A stretch of DNA of 64,000 nt from JAHDCJ01 sp039028895 (GTDB taxonomy: Bacteria > Bacteroidota > Bacteroidia > Chitinophagales > Saprospiraceae), in contig JBCCHF010000022.1 in assembly GCA_039028895.1 (NCBI GenBank), positions 1 through 64,000 on the forward strand, read 5' to 3'. The notes beneath the pieces are model-generated. The model did not search any database. It worked only from the letters and a program-made list of their open reading frames with translations, and was not told where the DNA came from. A program made the position numbers and the translations under genes. Of the stretch, positions 1 through 9,119 are shown piece after piece; the first letter of the stretch is position 1, and each line of letters begins with the position of its first letter.

Positions 1-223
1 AAATGTTTTTGACTGCCATTTTTTTGTATATTATTTATTTTTAAACAATGGGGTATTATCGGGTTTTTTTTATTGTTTTTATAAAAAATAAAAATATAAA
101 AACGACTTCAGGAGCAGAACCAAGACTTAATTAACTAAGTTGGCTGTTGTTACCAAAATCCTTTGAGTCGTCTTAACTTTACAAAATTATTTTACCGGTT
201 CGACCGGAAACAAAAAACTGAAA

Positions 224-781
224 ATGGCCTTAACAGAATCAAACACCATGGCCGTCGGCACTGAAGCCCCGGCATTTTCACTTCCTGATACGGTATCAGG
301 AAACACACTTTCTCTTTCAGACCTTAGGGGAGCTAATGGCACAGTCGTTATGTTTATTTGTAATCATTGTCCTTTTGTCGTCCACATTAATGATGAATTA
401 GTTAAGGTAGCCAATGATTATGCATCAAAAGGCATCTCATTCATTGCGATTAGTTCCAACGACATTGAAAATTACCCGCAGGATGCGCCCGACAAGATGA
501 AGGAATTGGCGGCAAAAGTAGGCTACTCGTTTCCTTACTTGTTCGATGAGACACAGGATATTGCAAAGGCATATGATGCTGCGTGTACACCAGATATCTA
601 TCTCTTTGACAACAACCTGAAGCTGGCTTATCATGGACGATTAGATGGAGCAAGACCAGGCAATGATACCCCCGTTTCCGGAAATGATCTCCGAAACGCC
701 ATCGATCATGTACTGGCAGGGAATGAAGTACCGCTTCCGCATATGGTATCTGCAGGGTGTAACATCAAATGGAAGTCATGA
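224..781 (+). CDS. Thioredoxin-fold protein (AhpC/TSA-like redoxin)
   Basis: A 185-residue cytoplasmic-looking protein without a signal peptide. It opens with the redoxin pattern (APAFSLPD, then LSDLRG) and has a CNHC dithiol motif at residues 46-49 followed by Pro, as in the 'CNHCPFV' group of thioredoxin-like proteins. That group is expected to do thiol-disulfide or peroxide chemistry; the substrate is unknown. Length fits the family. The ATG at 224 is used because the redoxin fold starts about 10 residues later; an ATG at residue 9 is a possible alternative. A small hairpin (788-802) follows the stop. No operon partner. Confidence 0.85.
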   Translation: MALTESNTMAVGTEAPAFSLPDTVSGNTLSLSDLRGANGTVVMFICNHCPFVVHINDELVKVANDYASKGISFIAISSNDIENYPQDAPDKMKELAAKVGYSFPYLFDETQDIAKAYDAACTPDIYLFDNNLKLAYHGRLDGARPGNDTPVSGNDLRNAIDHVLAGNEVPLPHMVSAGCNIKWKS

Positions 782-787
782 TTTTTG

Positions 788-802
788 TTTGCCTTTGGCA
801 AA
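788..802 (+). terminator. Small hairpin after the thioredoxin-like gene
   Basis: Six-base arms (TTTGCC/GGCAAA) around a TTT loop, seven bases after the stop codon. There is no U-run, so it is a weak terminator candidate at best. Confidence 0.25.
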
Positions 803-968
803 TAAGCTTAATTGGATTTCAATAATACTTATAGCTAAAAAAATCCTGCTTTATCAGTTTAATCCAATAAAAACCTAGTACTTTAACAAAGGATTACAAA
901 TTATAGTGACCCAAAGCAATTTTTGAAGTCCAAATAGTGTATCATTTACTCAATTAAAAAATTGTTCT

Positions 969-1574
969 ATGTCTAACTTACTCGACCTATTGACAGACCA
1001 GCTTGGTGGCAACACCTTGCAAGCTATAAGCGGCCAACTTGGTGCCGATGAAAACCAGGTACAATCTGCTGTAGGCACAGCACTTCCATTAATTTTATCT
1101 GCGCTTGCGCGCAATTCGGCAAATGACGAAGGCGCAAATTCGCTCAATAATGCCCTTGCTGATGATCATGATGGCAGCATCCTTGACGATTTAGCTGGAT
1201 TTATTGGAAATTCGCAGCAAGGCCCTGGTGCTGGTATCCTGAAGCATGTCCTTGGTGACAGAAGAACTAATATCGAAAAAGTTATTGGTGGAAACAGCGG
1301 ACTTTCACAAAACCAGACTTCGGGTTTGATGGAAATGCTGGCACCTGTTGTAATGGGTGTTTTAGGCAAACAAAAACGCCAATCTGCTTTGAACGCTAAT
1401 GGTATCGCTTCACTACTGGGAACATTAGCCAACCAAAACCAGAAACGCAACCCACAAAGTATGGGTCTGATTGGTAGTCTCCTCGATTCTGACGGAGATG
1501 GTTCAATCAATGACGATATCGCCAAGATCGGTATGAAATACCTTGGAAATATGCTTTTCAAAAGAAGGAAATAA
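969..1574 (+). CDS. DUF937 domain protein
   Basis: A 201-residue soluble protein whose N-terminal two thirds match the DUF937 pattern: LLDLLTDQLGG, then a stretch of alternating helices, then LAPVVMGVLG. Function of the family is unknown. Near the C-terminus (about residues 175-187) the DSDGDGSINDD stretch looks like an EF-hand/dockerin-type calcium loop. The tail is basic. There is no signal peptide. It is a single gene followed by two hairpins, one a strong bidirectional terminator. Family call is by eye. Confidence 0.8.
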   Translation: MSNLLDLLTDQLGGNTLQAISGQLGADENQVQSAVGTALPLILSALARNSANDEGANSLNNALADDHDGSILDDLAGFIGNSQQGPGAGILKHVLGDRRTNIEKVIGGNSGLSQNQTSGLMEMLAPVVMGVLGKQKRQSALNANGIASLLGTLANQNQKRNPQSMGLIGSLLDSDGDGSINDDIAKIGMKYLGNMLFKRRK

Positions 1575-1606
1575 CTGGCCGATAAGCCAGTTTAAAGGAT
1601 AATAAT

Positions 1607-1660
1607 TGCCAATTGCGGCTTGCGGTAAACACCAGCAACCTGCAATTGGCATTTTTTTTT
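1607..1660. terminator. Bidirectional terminator between convergent genes
   Basis: Ten-base arms TGCCAATTGC (1607-1616) and GCAATTGGCA (1642-1651) are followed by nine T on the plus strand. A smaller hairpin (arms 1573-1579 and 1586-1592) lies just upstream, overlapping the DUF937 stop. The T-run overlaps the stop codon of the minus-strand cyclophilin gene. Confidence 0.7.
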
Positions 1661-3641
1661 ATTTGACAACTATACGTTCTATCTGATCGCCAATCTGGAG
1701 ATTGTGTACCACATTCATGCCATCAACAACTTTGGCGAAAATGGTATATCTGCCGTCAAGGTGTGGGGTAGGAGAATGAGTAATAAACCACTGCGTACAT
1801 TCTGTATCTTTTCCTGCAGAGGCCATACCGACATATCCTTCAGCATCATAGGTTAGCGGACCAACCTCAGAACGGATTGAATAGTCGAGGCTTCCCCAGC
1901 CATCACCTCTTGGGCAACCGCCCTGTACTACAAAATTAGGAACCACCCGGTGGAAGTTCTTTTTGTCGTAAAATCCACTTTTTGCCAGGCTGGCGAAGTT
2001 AGAAGCTGAACCAGGGGCAGCTTTTGTCAAAAGAATAAGTTTGATGGTTCCTCTTGAAGTGATGATTTCGGCAGCAGTGCTATCTGGAATTACACTAACC
2101 GCATTCCATTCAATAGGATGATTGAATTCTGGGATGAAATCTTCTACTTCAGGACCATCACTCAGGAAGTTGATCGTTTTCTGTAATTCGATATGCGTTT
2201 CCATATCCTTCGGGAGCTCCAATTGGTCGCGGGCAGTTTCAAGAAATGCAAGTGAACCGATGGTTGACTTATAGTCGAGGTCAGGGTTACGCAAGAAACC
2301 GGCTGCAATGCCGATCAAAGCAATATCCTGGCTTTCAATGGCCTGTTTGATATATACGTCAAGCTCTCTTTTTGCATATCCTGACCTGGAGCCAAACATA
2401 CGATTAAAGTCTTCATGACTTCTGATAGATGTGAGGGCACCGACCCCTGCTGTACTGATCGCAGGATGAATTTCTGCAAAAGTTTGCTGGGCAATAAAAG
2501 GATAGTTGAAAAGATGCTCTGATAATGCGGTTATTAAGGCTGCTTTCTCATATGGATTCGCAGAATTCTTGTATAGGTCAAGAATCCCTTTTGAATAAAA
2601 GTCTTTGGTCTTGGTAAGGCGATATGGGGTACATCTTAGGGCAGCGCCAAGCAGGTTGCTTTTGGTTTGCCATGAATTGGCAGCATTGGCTAATGTCATA
2701 ATTTCCTGTACATCATCCGGGCCTCCATTTTGACCAATAAGTGAACTGGCGACTGCAGCAACATGAACGTTGCTATCACTTGCCGCTGTAAAGATACTTT
2801 GCTTCACTACCTCGAATGGATAACTGGTCATTGCCCGCAGGATATTACATTTTACCCTGTAATCTTTCTCAGTAGCCAGGGCCTTATTCAGCGTTTCCCT
2901 GGCAAGGGCACCGTTGGCCTTCCCTAAAGCAGCAGCTAGGAACATTCTCGAATCAGCGGATTCTTCGCCCAGGTAAAGATTGACAAGTGTACTTTCGAAA
3001 GGATTAAGATCAATATTTGGCGCACGTTGCAGATATGCCGAGGCATAAAGTCTCGCTGTTGGAGAAATGCCTGGAATTTGAAGGATATCAATTACCTTTT
3101 TTGTCCCAAGTCGGTCGGTAATACCTCTCAGGCAAAAACGATAAATGCCTTTTACTAGACCTTCCTGTAATAAGGTGTCAGATGCCTGGTAGGTTTTTAT
3201 CTTCCCCAGGTTGAGCAGGTCTTCTTTGGTTCCACATCTGCCAATAGCTTCAAGCATTGCTGATTGTACAGTCCTTGAAGTTTCGGACTGGAACCGACGA
3301 ATAATAACCTTTGCGCCATCCGGATGTTGGATCTGTCCTAATGCATAGGCAGCAGATTGGCGGATTGGTTCGAAAGTTTCAGTGTCTAATAAAGCATCGA
3401 GACTATCGATAGCAAGTGAATCCTGGACAGATCCAAAGGCAGAGGTGGCCAGGTAACGATACCCAGGATTTTCATCACTCAAGAATTTGAGCAAATCACT
3501 GGTTTTTCGTTCGTCCTGGAGGTTGAATATCGTTCTTACTGTCGAATCTTCAAGACTAAAGGAAGTAGCATCCGGCGTTTTCTCGACAGGCAGGCACGCA
3601 GCCACAAAAAGTAGACTGACAAGGAAGGCTGCATATCTCAT
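1659..3641 (-). CDS. HEAT-repeat lipoprotein with C-terminal cyclophilin (peptidyl-prolyl isomerase) domain
   Basis: 660 residues. Residues 1-16 are a lipoprotein signal (LLFVAAC), so it should be anchored in the periplasm or outer membrane. About residues 40-500 are helical HEAT-like repeats (for example SAAYALGQIQHPDGAKVI). Residues about 520-660 form a cyclophilin domain with the catalytic-Arg segment FHRVVPNFVVQGG and the FITHSPTPHLDGRYTIF segment. Expected activity is cis-trans proline isomerisation of exported proteins, with the HEAT array as a binding scaffold. It lies 11 bases downstream of a small membrane protein gene in a likely two-gene operon. The domain pair is recognisable; the client is not known. 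Confidence 0.85.
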   Translation of the reverse strand: MRYAAFLVSLLFVAACLPVEKTPDATSFSLEDSTVRTIFNLQDERKTSDLLKFLSDENPGYRYLATSAFGSVQDSLAIDSLDALLDTETFEPIRQSAAYALGQIQHPDGAKVIIRRFQSETSRTVQSAMLEAIGRCGTKEDLLNLGKIKTYQASDTLLQEGLVKGIYRFCLRGITDRLGTKKVIDILQIPGISPTARLYASAYLQRAPNIDLNPFESTLVNLYLGEESADSRMFLAAALGKANGALARETLNKALATEKDYRVKCNILRAMTSYPFEVVKQSIFTAASDSNVHVAAVASSLIGQNGGPDDVQEIMTLANAANSWQTKSNLLGAALRCTPYRLTKTKDFYSKGILDLYKNSANPYEKAALITALSEHLFNYPFIAQQTFAEIHPAISTAGVGALTSIRSHEDFNRMFGSRSGYAKRELDVYIKQAIESQDIALIGIAAGFLRNPDLDYKSTIGSLAFLETARDQLELPKDMETHIELQKTINFLSDGPEVEDFIPEFNHPIEWNAVSVIPDSTAAEIITSRGTIKLILLTKAAPGSASNFASLAKSGFYDKKNFHRVVPNFVVQGGCPRGDGWGSLDYSIRSEVGPLTYDAEGYVGMASAGKDTECTQWFITHSPTPHLDGRYTIFAKVVDGMNVVHNLQIGDQIERIVVK

Positions 3642-3652
3642 GTTATGGATTT

Positions 3653-3991
3653 TTAGCTCTTCGCCTTACGCGCGTCAATGAAGCTCTTGACGAAAACGAC
3701 AAGTGCCAACAGGCAACTTGCCATCATTAGAATAACCCTGATCTGACCAATTCCTTCTTGCCTGGTCAATGGCATGATGAATGCAATTAGGAGGAGAAAA
3801 GTAAGTAGAACCACAATGTGAGCGACTACCTTGTTCTCTTTCTTCATCATTGGCGTAAGCAATAGAAAAATAAGTCCTGAAACTGGGGCTATCAAGGCTG
3901 TTGGCGAAGCATTCTCAACTGATAAATATCCCCACAGACCAAGTCCGAGCAAGACTAGTCCGTTAATCATATTTGCTGTAAATGGTTTCAT
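3653..3991 (-). CDS. Small inner membrane protein, function unknown
   Basis: 112 residues with about four hydrophobic segments (near residues 8-24, 31-47, 55-74 and 85-104) separated by short polar loops such as MKKENK. It ends in a basic tail, RKAKS. No enzyme motif is visible. It is the first gene of a likely operon with the HEAT-cyclophilin lipoprotein gene 11 bases downstream. I do not recognise the family. Confidence 0.6.
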   Translation of the reverse strand: MKPFTANMINGLVLLGLGLWGYLSVENASPTALIAPVSGLIFLLLTPMMKKENKVVAHIVVLLTFLLLIAFIMPLTRQEGIGQIRVILMMASCLLALVVFVKSFIDARKAKS

Positions 3992-4026
3992 AACACGAAC
4001 TTATGAAATATTATCCAAACACCTGC

Positions 4027-4044
4027 TAAATTTGTTTAAATTTG
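4027..4044 (+). promoter_or_regulatory. Tandem TAAATTTG elements, possible -7 boxes
   Basis: Two copies of TAAATTTG (4027-4034 and 4037-4044) match the Bacteroidota -7 consensus TAnnTTTG, about 100 bases before the SAM hydrolase-like gene. No TTTG lies 19-21 bases upstream of either, so the assignment is weak. Confidence 0.3.
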
Positions 4045-4134
4045 CCCATCCTCCCCAAACTTCTCATTATTAATCAATCAAGCACCCGTAATGCTGTTCG
4101 GTAAATCGAATTATCGTCAGCCTGTTTATTAGAG

Positions 4135-4914
4135 ATGTCAGTCATTGTTACGTTAACCACTGATCTGGGGACGAAGGATTATTATGCTGCGGTTATTAAA
4201 GGAGCTATTCTGAGTAAGCGCGGTTGGATAAACGTGGTCGATATTACCCACGATATCAATAATTATGATATTGTTCAGGCCGCATTTGTGCTAAAAAATG
4301 CCTATTCCAGTTTCCCAAAAGGATCGATACATATTGCCTGGGTTTCCAATACCCAGGAAAGCGAAAATTCATGCCTTGTCTTCAAAAAGGATGGTTACTT
4401 CTTTGTAGGACCGGATAATGGATTATTTTCCCTCATGTTTGAAAAACTGCCTGATGAAATATTCAGGGTAAAACATAAAAGCAATAGCACCTTCGGCATA
4501 GGTGCCCTGCTTCCTCAAGTAGTTGATGAAATTGCCAGTAAAAAACCAATCAGAGAAATTGGTCAACAGATATCAAAAGTCGTCCAGCGCATTTCGTTAC
4601 AGGCTGTAACCAGCAAATTGCAGATAAGAGGATCGGTAATACATATTGATAATTACGAAAATGTGATTGTCAACATCGATAAACTACTTTTTGAAAGAAT
4701 GCAGGATGGCCGCTCATTCAAAATCTATTTTAAAAGAAATGATCCGGTTACCAAAATTAGTAAGCATTATTCCGAAGTACCGATAGGGGAGACACTTTGC
4801 CTTTTTAATTCTGCCGGTTACCTGGAAATTGCCATTAACATGGGAAAGGCGGCAGGCATGTTTGGGCTGGAGGTCGATGATACCGTTCAGATTGACTTTG
4901 ATGAATCTGTTTAA
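4135..4914 (+). CDS. SAM hydroxide adenosyltransferase family protein (DUF62)
   Basis: 259 residues, the usual length for the family. The N-terminal signature is clear: VTLTTDLGTKDYYAAVIKG, then NVVDITHDI, then FVGPDNGLFS, with the Asp and His residues conserved. The C-terminal barrel-like part contains DNYENVIVNI and FNSAGYLEIAIN. Studied members split S-adenosylmethionine into adenosine and methionine; halogenase relatives carry extra loops, not evident here. Cytoplasmic. It is followed 47 bases later by a small monooxygenase-like gene and then aroB, probably as one unit. Physiological role unknown. Confidence 0.88.
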   Translation: MSVIVTLTTDLGTKDYYAAVIKGAILSKRGWINVVDITHDINNYDIVQAAFVLKNAYSSFPKGSIHIAWVSNTQESENSCLVFKKDGYFFVGPDNGLFSLMFEKLPDEIFRVKHKSNSTFGIGALLPQVVDEIASKKPIREIGQQISKVVQRISLQAVTSKLQIRGSVIHIDNYENVIVNIDKLLFERMQDGRSFKIYFKRNDPVTKISKHYSEVPIGETLCLFNSAGYLEIAINMGKAAGMFGLEVDDTVQIDFDESV

Positions 4915-4961
4915 TGAAAACCGATAGACACGCCTAAATACAGTTTCAATATATTCAATCC

Positions 4962-5261
4962 ATGATCACAAGATTTGTAAAATTGACCTTCAGAGAAGAT
5001 AAAGTGGCAGATTTTGTAGACATATTCGAGTCTGGAAAGTCGACGATCCGTCGCTTTGAAGGGTGCCATCACCTTGAATTGCTTCAGGATGTCAAAAATC
5101 CAACAGTTTTTTTCACCTTCAGTATCTGGGAATCAGAAGCACACCTTGATACCTATCGACATTCTGATTTTTTTGCCAGTACCTGGACTAAAACGAAAGC
5201 GCTATTTGCCAAGAAGCCTGAAGCATGGAGTCTTGATCAACGTTCAAAAGAAGAAATTTAG
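4962..5261 (+). CDS. Antibiotic biosynthesis monooxygenase (ABM)-type small protein
   Basis: 99 residues with the dimeric alpha-beta barrel pattern of ABM proteins: MITRFVKLTFRE, then an FEGCHHLELLQD strand, FFTFSIWESEAHLDTYR, and a C-terminal helix. Family members include quinol monooxygenases and heme-degrading enzymes, but many are uncharacterised, and no substrate can be read from the sequence. It sits 36 bases upstream of aroB, so co-transcription is likely. Confidence 0.75.
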   Translation: MITRFVKLTFREDKVADFVDIFESGKSTIRRFEGCHHLELLQDVKNPTVFFTFSIWESEAHLDTYRHSDFFASTWTKTKALFAKKPEAWSLDQRSKEEI

Positions 5262-5297
5262 GATCATGCTTCAATTTATCCAAGCTAAATCTACAAT

Positions 5298-6389
5298 ATG
5301 CAAGCATTAAATCTGAAAAATTACCAGGTTCTGGTTGGAGGAGAAGAGATTTGGACCACACTGAATAATATCTTGTATAACGGTAAACCCTATACTAACA
5401 TAATTTTCCTGGTGGACGAAAATACCCGCAAGCATTGTTTGCCGATAATTCGGCAACATCTGTCCAATGAAAATGTGGCGGTAATTGAAATAGCATCGGG
5501 TGAAATCAATAAAAGCCTGGAATCATGCAGACGCGTTTGGGAGTTGATGATCAGCAATAAAGCTGACAGACATTCGGTTTTGGTTACTATAGGTGGTGGG
5601 GTTATTACAGATTTGGGTGGTTTTTGTGCAGGTACCTATAAACGAGGGATCGATTTCATTCAGGTCCCTACTACATTACTTGGGATGACAGACGCAAGTA
5701 TTGGAGGAAAAACGGGAATTGATTTTGCTGAAGGCAATGCCATGCCAGTGAAAAATGTTATAGGGGTTTTCAAAGACCCACAGGCGGTTCTCGTTTATCC
5801 ACGATTTCTACACTCACTGCCATACTCTGAATTGCGATCAGGATTTGCAGAAACAATTAAGCACGCGCTCATTGCAGATGTGAACCTCTGGAACAGGCTT
5901 CAAACGTTTTCAGACCTTCGCACCGTTGACTGGTCAGAATGGCTGGTCCCCTCCATTAAAGTCAAACAGCGCATTGTTGAGGCAGATCCTTTTGAAAATG
6001 GAATTAGGAAAGCGCTTAATTTCGGACATACAATTGGTCATGCTATTGAAAGTTATGCCCTGATGTCGAATAAACCATTGCTCCATGGTGAAGCTGTAGC
6101 CATCGGCATGATTTGTGAAGCCTGGTTATCGGTTCAAAGTTTCGTCCTCAAATCGAGTAGTCTGAAATTGATTACCGATTATATTATGCGATTTTACGAG
6201 AAATATCATTTGAGCGCTGATGCGAATGAAGTTTTGATTGACCTTATGAAACAAGACAAAAAAAACCAGGGCGGAAGGATTAACTTTACACTCCTTCGCA
6301 ACCCTGGTGATGCAGTGATCGATCAAACATGTGATCCGGAACTGATCTGGAGAAGCCTCGATTATTATCGTAACCTACCTGACAACTAA
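5298..6389 (+). CDS. aroB: 3-dehydroquinate synthase
   Basis: 363 residues, normal for AroB. It converts DAHP to 3-dehydroquinate, the second step of the shikimate pathway, using NAD and a divalent metal. Visible motifs are the NAD-binding GGGVITDLGGFCAGTYKRG, the segment VPTTLLGMTDASIGGKTGID, the metal-site helix GFAETIKHALI, and NFGHTIGHAIES with HGEAVAIGM. Its stop overlaps the 3' end of a convergent secreted-protein gene by 15 bases. aroA lies about 2.7 kb away, separated by two minus-strand secreted-protein genes. Confidence 0.95.
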   Translation: MQALNLKNYQVLVGGEEIWTTLNNILYNGKPYTNIIFLVDENTRKHCLPIIRQHLSNENVAVIEIASGEINKSLESCRRVWELMISNKADRHSVLVTIGGGVITDLGGFCAGTYKRGIDFIQVPTTLLGMTDASIGGKTGIDFAEGNAMPVKNVIGVFKDPQAVLVYPRFLHSLPYSELRSGFAETIKHALIADVNLWNRLQTFSDLRTVDWSEWLVPSIKVKQRIVEADPFENGIRKALNFGHTIGHAIESYALMSNKPLLHGEAVAIGMICEAWLSVQSFVLKSSSLKLITDYIMRFYEKYHLSADANEVLIDLMKQDKKNQGGRINFTLLRNPGDAVIDQTCDPELIWRSLDYYRNLPDN

Positions 6390-7430
6390 TAATTTCCGGC
6401 TCAACCGGTAGTTCCTTCCCGAAACCTCAACCACATACATACCTCCTGGGAGTTCGATGCCTGGATTGATAGTTTTGCGTAATCGGCTTCCCGTTACCGC
6501 ATTTACGCCTTCCTTGTGGATAAGCACCGCTCGCATGTCATAAATCCTGATTTCCAATGGCTCATCAGGTGAAATACCGGTGATCACGATGTCAAAATCA
6601 GCACCAAAAACCGGGTTAGGTTGAACAGAAAGATCAATTGCATCAATATTTGATTCTTCAAAATGTACGGCAACCCACTCTGACCAGATCTGTGTGCCAT
6701 CAAGGTCGGTTTGACGTAATCTGTAATAAGATGTTCCTGAAAAAGGGGAGACATCCATTAACTCGTAGAACCGATTGTCTGCACCATTGCCCTGACTCGG
6801 TAAAGAACCAACTTCAATGATGGTATCCGGTGTTTTCATTTTTTCTACAGTAAAAAAGTCATTATTGAATTCGGATAAGGTTTCCCATTGTGTCAAAACT
6901 TCGGCACCATCCCGAAAAGCATCAAAGAATAGTAGCTCAATCGGCAGGTTTGGATCAGCTACAATATCAGACGTCCGTTGGGTGGCGTAGCCATCGTCTA
7001 TGCCACCCTGGAAAACACCACTATTGGTAATAGTTGCAACATCTGATTTACTGTAACCGTCATTTATGCCTCCGGTAAATATGGTATTATTGGTGGCTAA
7101 GGGTACTCCTGCTTTCGCAAAACCATCGTTCACTCCTCCGGAGAAGATGTTGTTATTGCTGGCAGATGCTGTACGCAAGCTACTATAACCGTCATTTATT
7201 CCGCCCAAAAAAACGGAATTGCCTGTAGTGGTTGCTGTCCGACTATTTTGATAACCATCATTAGAACTGCCATTAAAAATGTTGTTGTTCTGACTGCTGG
7301 CGCTGAAGCCGGAAGCATAGCCTTCATTATTGCCACCATTGAAAATCGCATTTTGTTGTGCGTACGATGACGACAAGAGGAAAGCTGTTGTAAGGGTAAA
7401 GAAAATCTTCAGATATCTCATGATCATCAT
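6375..7430 (-). CDS. T9SS cargo with six 22-residue GG-x-NDGY repeats
   Basis: 351 residues. A signal peptide (residues 1-24, ending SSSYAQ) is followed by six consecutive units of exactly 22 residues (about residues 27-158). Each is built as N-x-[IV]-F-x-G-G-x-N-D-G-Y plus a variable ten. A linker domain and a C-terminal T9SS type A sorting domain follow (VQPNPVFGADFDI near the start, PGGMYVVEVSG near the end). It should be exported through the T9SS and attached to or released from the surface. The gene lies 14 bases downstream of an FGE-like gene, probably in one operon. Role unknown. Confidence 0.75.
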   Translation of the reverse strand: MMIMRYLKIFFTLTTAFLLSSSYAQQNAIFNGGNNEGYASGFSASSQNNNIFNGSSNDGYQNSRTATTTGNSVFLGGINDGYSSLRTASASNNNIFSGGVNDGFAKAGVPLATNNTIFTGGINDGYSKSDVATITNSGVFQGGIDDGYATQRTSDIVADPNLPIELLFFDAFRDGAEVLTQWETLSEFNNDFFTVEKMKTPDTIIEVGSLPSQGNGADNRFYELMDVSPFSGTSYYRLRQTDLDGTQIWSEWVAVHFEESNIDAIDLSVQPNPVFGADFDIVITGISPDEPLEIRIYDMRAVLIHKEGVNAVTGSRLRKTINPGIELPGGMYVVEVSGRNYRLSRKLLVVR

Positions 7431-7444
7431 TTTGATGGTTGAGA

Positions 7445-8941
7445 TTAATGATTCGCTGTCCTTACCGCCCTGAATCCATATGAGCGATTACGTTCGGAAT
7501 CAGTAGTATTGATCAGATATCGCTGGCTAATCTCCGAGTTACGAAAACCTACGCCAACAGCACTGACAAAACCCCAGTTCAGCAAAACTGAAAAACTTGC
7601 ATTTCCTGAAGATGTCAATACACCATCGCCATGCAGCCCTGAGAAATCACGGGATTGGGAGTTACCAACTGAAATGATGCGTTCATAGCAATTGCCAGTC
7701 ATTTCCATGATGCCCCAGTAAGTCGCTCCGGTTTCTTCGCGGGTTTTGTTTTCTGCGCTTGCCGCAAAAATACCGCAGCGCAAAGGCCGGCCCCATCCCT
7801 GGTAAATTGAAACAGAGTTTGCATTACCCACATTTTTGCCGATACCGTTACTGATCATCTCATTGGTTTTACCTTCATTGGACAATTCGTAAATACCTTC
7901 CAGGTACCATGAGTCATTACCCCATGCATACTCTTCCGCTACAGCTTCCTGTGGTCCTCGACAGGCTTTTTCGTACTCCATTTCACTCATTGGCCTGAGG
8001 CCTGCCCAATCCGCATAGGCTGCGCAATCAGCCCAGTTCATATAATCCATTGCCCGGTATGGGTTTTCTGGCACAGCGTAATGATTCCCTGTTTCAATCG
8101 GGTATACATTGGTATTATTGACATAGATCACTTCGGTGCGTTCTGTCCTTTGAGACTGTGAAAGATGAGCCAAAAATTCGCCATATTGATCCTGGCTGAT
8201 TTCGTATTTCATACAATAGAATGCATTATATCCTTTCGGGAAAGCAGTTGGTAAAGTCTGGCTGGTGTTATCGTCAAAATCATCAGTGTACTGTTGATTT
8301 GCGGCATTACTGTTACCAAGGCTATTGGCACCTCCTCCGCCCAGTGTGATTTGGGCTTCTGAACTTACCAGGTAAGGTTGTCCGGTGGTGCCTTGCTGGA
8401 ATTGCCCAAAATCGCTCATTCCGTCTCCGAGGTAGAATGATCCCTGAGGAACATAAACCATCTCAACTGCATGCACACTGACTTCTACAGCCTGGTTATC
8501 GCCAAGGGTGCCATAATTCCAGCGTAACTGGACATTCTGAAAATTCACATCTCCAATACCATCAGCCTCCCTGAAAAGGAATACACCAACGCCTGTGCTA
8601 TTGTTATTTGATGCTGATCGAATGGTGCCACCCGGAGGCGCAATATGTCCGTCACTTTGACCATTGACATAATTCAGGTTGGCGTGTTGCCAGTCTTGTT
8701 CGTTTTTTACTGTGTATTTGATGAAAATCCATGCTGCATCGTAATTGCTTTCATGGGTGCTTGTGCGCCAGGAATTCTCCCAGCTAATGTCGAATTGAAC
8801 CATGTAATAATTTTGGAGGGTGTTTTGTCCTGTAAGGGCCACATTGCTGATTTGGATATTATTGCCATTTACCGGAAGGTATAACAGGCAAAAAGCCAAT
8901 GCCCCTAAGACCAATTTTAGAGATTTAGAAATTCTTTTCAT
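7445..8941 (-). CDS. Secreted SUMF1/formylglycine-generating-enzyme-like protein
   Basis: 498 residues with a signal peptide (residues 1-26). An N-terminal beta-rich domain (to about residue 160) precedes an FGE-sulfatase fold that starts at MVYVPQGSFYLGDG. It includes YCMKYEISQDQYGEFLAHLS, the RPMSEMEYEKACRGP segment and the ending SYGFRAVRT. I do not see the active-site Cys pair of true formylglycine-generating enzymes, so a structural or binding role, as for the FGE-like gliding proteins GldJ and GldK, is as likely as catalysis. It has no T9SS tail. It is upstream of, and probably co-transcribed with, the 22-residue-repeat cargo gene. Confidence 0.8.
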   Translation of the reverse strand: MKRISKSLKLVLGALAFCLLYLPVNGNNIQISNVALTGQNTLQNYYMVQFDISWENSWRTSTHESNYDAAWIFIKYTVKNEQDWQHANLNYVNGQSDGHIAPPGGTIRSASNNNSTGVGVFLFREADGIGDVNFQNVQLRWNYGTLGDNQAVEVSVHAVEMVYVPQGSFYLGDGMSDFGQFQQGTTGQPYLVSSEAQITLGGGGANSLGNSNAANQQYTDDFDDNTSQTLPTAFPKGYNAFYCMKYEISQDQYGEFLAHLSQSQRTERTEVIYVNNTNVYPIETGNHYAVPENPYRAMDYMNWADCAAYADWAGLRPMSEMEYEKACRGPQEAVAEEYAWGNDSWYLEGIYELSNEGKTNEMISNGIGKNVGNANSVSIYQGWGRPLRCGIFAASAENKTREETGATYWGIMEMTGNCYERIISVGNSQSRDFSGLHGDGVLTSSGNASFSVLLNWGFVSAVGVGFRNSEISQRYLINTTDSERNRSYGFRAVRTANH

Positions 8942-9006
8942 GGTAAGTTACATTTGTCGAAGCAGAGGCTGAGCCAGGCTTCTCCTCATACTTCGTTGTT
9001 AGGTAA

Positions 9007-9014
9007 TATTTTTG
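9007..9014 (+). promoter_or_regulatory. Possible -7 element (TATTTTTG) before aroA
   Basis: It matches TAnnTTTG 106 bases before the aroA start, but there is no TTG-like element at the expected distance upstream. Confidence 0.25.
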
Positions 9015-9119
9015 GTTGGTACCAATTGGCAGGAAAAATCTAACCTGGTCTTTCGAAAAGCAGCCTTTAGCTTATGTTTAAGCGTCCAATTCCCTATTTT
9101 GGCGCTTTAATCGAACCCA

